From: Staphylospora marina | GTDB lineage: Bacteria > Bacillota > Bacilli > Thermoactinomycetales > Thermoactinomycetaceae | Reading direction: 5' to 3' | Length of the DNA stretch: 64,000 nucleotides | Assembly (NCBI RefSeq): GCF_003856495.1 | Contig: NZ_CP034118.1 | Location: forward strand, 1,834,182 to 1,898,181 | In this document: one piece after another, positions 62,651 through 64,000 of the stretch | Position numbering within the stretch: the first letter of the stretch is position 1 | How the letters are laid out: the number at the start of each line of letters is the position of its first letter | The notes under the pieces: generated by a model | The model's input: only the letters and a program-made list of their open reading frames with translations | Told to the model about the DNA's origin: nothing | The model's database searches: none | Position numbers and translations under genes: made by a program

Positions 62651-64000
62651 GTTTCGTCCTCTCCTCTGCTCATCAGATCTCGGAGATCATAGTTTACACT
62701 GGTTGCGGCAAAATCCGGTTCGCGGGTGAATGGCTGTCGGATATACACCACTCGTTTCGGTTTTGATTCTTCCACTTCCACGACGGCCAGCCAATAAGCA
62801 TCCGGACGGTTGACCGCCGTGAGAATTTCATTTCGTGTGACCGTGACCGTGGTCGCCCCGGCCACTCTGCCTTTCACTTCCAGGAATCGGACTTTCCCTG
62901 TTTCCGGATCCCAAGACTCGATGTCGTAACCCAACTTTTGCACAGAGACATCCACCGGTTGAAATCCCTTCTGCCGCTCAATCTCCATGATGGTTTCCAT
63001 GGCAATGCGTTCGACCATTTTCCGGTCACGGCCAAAGAGCCCGGGCTCTTTTTGGTTCTCACCTTTGAGTTTGCGGAGCATCCCTCCCGGAATGATCAAA
63101 GCCGTTCCGATCATGTTCGGGGGTTTGGGCTGCAATTTCTCTTCCAAATCAAGCTCGATCATCCGCTGTTCAAGCCGTACCTGAAGATCATCCGCACGCC
63201 GCTGGGCATTTTGCGAATTCAATTTGGCATTCTTTTTGCCTCGTTTTTCCGCCGCCCGGAGTTCTGCCGCCCGTTTGTCCCAATAGCGGATTTCCGTCTC
63301 GAGCCGGGCTCTCACTTCTTTGCGGATTTTGGCCACTTGAGCCTTCCGAAAAAGCTCCACTTCCTTCAGATGTTCCGGGACCAAATGACGGATCATGTAT
63401 TGTCTTGCCCGGTGTTCCATCTCTGTCCGTTCCCATTGTATTGAATCCAAGATGGAGGGTAAATAACCCTTTTCTTCATCAGACAAAGGTCTGTAATCCA
63501 GGTAGGGTGCGTATCCCGCCGGAGAAATCTGTCCATCCGGCACCATTTCCACAAAATGCATTCGTCTGGAAACCACCCGTTGTCCCGACTTATCCCGGAT
63601 CCCGTCATGGATCTCCTGTTCACAAAACATCATCAGACGAGGTTCTTCCCGATCATCCCGATCATCCCGTTCATCCACGAGGACGGTTCCCTGCTTCATC
63701 AAGTGACCATATTTCTCCAGAATCAGTTCCACGACTGCGTCGAGAAGCGGATGACCCGGGCAAACAAATTCTGCATGCGGCTTTCCGTCCAGGTGAGTCA
63801 ATGTTTTGTCGAAGCAAATGCGGAGATACCGTGCAGGCAAACCCGATCGGTCGATGTCCCGCGCGCGTTGCCTGACGGGCTGTGGAATGGAGACGATCTC
63901 ATACCTTCTGGGTTCCCGTTCACGGATCGTTCCTCCCAGACGACGAAACGCCTGAACAAAAAACGAGGCAATGAAGTGCGGTTGCAAGCGACGGGCGCTG
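62629..64000 (-). CDS. SNF2-type helicase-related protein with DUF3883 tail (5' part outside window)
   Basis: Only the C-terminal 450 or so residues are in the window; the frame is open to the edge, so the start is missing. A coiled region with RYWDKRAAELRAAEKRGKK and a following basic stretch match the C-terminal part of the large SNF2/DEAD helicases of defence islands. The last 110 residues look like DUF3883: DIESWDPETGKVRFLEVKGR then TVTRNEILTAVNRPDAYWL, with the D...E-x-K arrangement of a PD-(D/E)XK-like fold. Helicase motifs themselves lie upstream, out of view. It overlaps the methyltransferase gene and starts the operon. Confidence 0.75.
   Translation of the reverse strand, partial: SARRLQPHFIASFFVQAFRRLGGTIREREPRRYEIVSIPQPVRQRARDIDRSGLPARYLRICFDKTLTHLDGKPHAEFVCPGHPLLDAVVELILEKYGHLMKQGTVLVDERDDRDDREEPRLMMFCEQEIHDGIRDKSGQRVVSRRMHFVEMVPDGQISPAGYAPYLDYRPLSDEEKGYLPSILDSIQWERTEMEHRARQYMIRHLVPEHLKEVELFRKAQVAKIRKEVRARLETEIRYWDKRAAELRAAEKRGKKNAKLNSQNAQRRADDLQVRLEQRMIELDLEEKLQPKPPNMIGTALIIPGGMLRKLKGENQKEPGLFGRDRKMVERIAMETIMEIERQKGFQPVDVSVQKLGYDIESWDPETGKVRFLEVKGRVAGATTVTVTRNEILTAVNRPDAYWLAVVEVEESKPKRVVYIRQPFTREPDFAATSVNYDLRDLMSRGEDETWRLGRN

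Noticed and set aside
56414-64000. Calling the terminal operon a complete BREX type 3 system
   Set aside because: Three families agree, but pglZ, brxA and brxF are not in the window, the order differs, and the operon ends in a terminator, so only relatedness is claimed.
1-64000. CRISPR arrays, tRNA and rRNA genes
   Set aside because: No regularly spaced direct repeats, CCA-ended cloverleaf sequences or conserved rRNA segments were recognised while reading both strands; a tRNA scan was not possible.

Overview
The window is a 64 kb piece of a moderately GC-rich, low-GC-Gram-positive-type genome. The base composition, the strong GGAGG-type ribosome binding sites, the T-box and SAM-I leaders, the comEA/comEC/holA and yqeG-yqeH-aroE-nadD-yqeK-rsfS gene sets and the Bacillus-like methionine salvage cluster all point to Bacillales. 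A thermophilic, GC-rich family such as Thermoactinomycetaceae fits best, but that is an inference from style and synteny and no marker gene here proves it. No rRNA, tRNA, CRISPR array, phage or intact insertion sequence was recognised.

Layout. 1-10.1 kb: the tail of a flavoprotein, then competence and replication genes on the minus strand (comEA, comEC, holA). These are interrupted by an ECF sigma/anti-sigma pair, dcd, ornithine aminotransferase (rocD, plus strand) and a SAM-riboswitch-controlled member of the cystathionine gamma-synthase fold that has lost its PLP lysine. 10.2-12.2 kb: sulfate activation and reduction (sat, cysH). 12.6-19.8 kb: leuS behind a leucine T-box, then the conserved yqe block for ribosome assembly, NAD and shikimate synthesis. 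20-28 kb: transporters, an M24 peptidase, and a divergent Crp/Fnr regulator-flavohaemoglobin pair with a perfect TGTGA-N6-TCACA site placed for class II activation. 28.2-37 kb: a near-complete methionine salvage locus (mtnD-B-X-W, mtnE, mtnU, mtnK-A). Two opposing arms each carry a SAM-I riboswitch, and both riboswitches have an unusual enlarged P3 arm. 37-56 kb: an accessory mix of small regulator/target modules (TetR, WYL, HxlR, each with visible operators), MFS and cation transporters, and assorted hydrolases and reductases. It also holds a tandemly duplicated membrane gene, an ABC transporter whose ATPase motifs are all degenerate, and a fragment of mannose-6-phosphate isomerase.

56.4-64 kb: the most interesting part, a minus-strand operon of three large genes. 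These are an SNF2-type helicase with a DUF3883 tail (cut by the window edge), a DUF1156 zinc-ribbon adenine methyltransferase, and a P-loop DUF499 ATPase with an N-terminal Swt1-like HEPN domain. The families are those found in BREX type 3 and related anti-phage islands. The gene order, the HEPN fusion, the terminator directly after the ATPase gene and the lack of a pglZ downstream suggest a compact variant system whose mechanism is not established.

How the genes work together: sulfur metabolism is a clear theme. Sat and CysH start reductive assimilation. SAM riboswitches gate both the degenerate PLP-fold gene and the salvage of methylthioribose back to methionine. The yqe block and leuS serve translation, ComEA/ComEC serve DNA uptake, and the terminal three-gene operon is likely to restrict incoming DNA.
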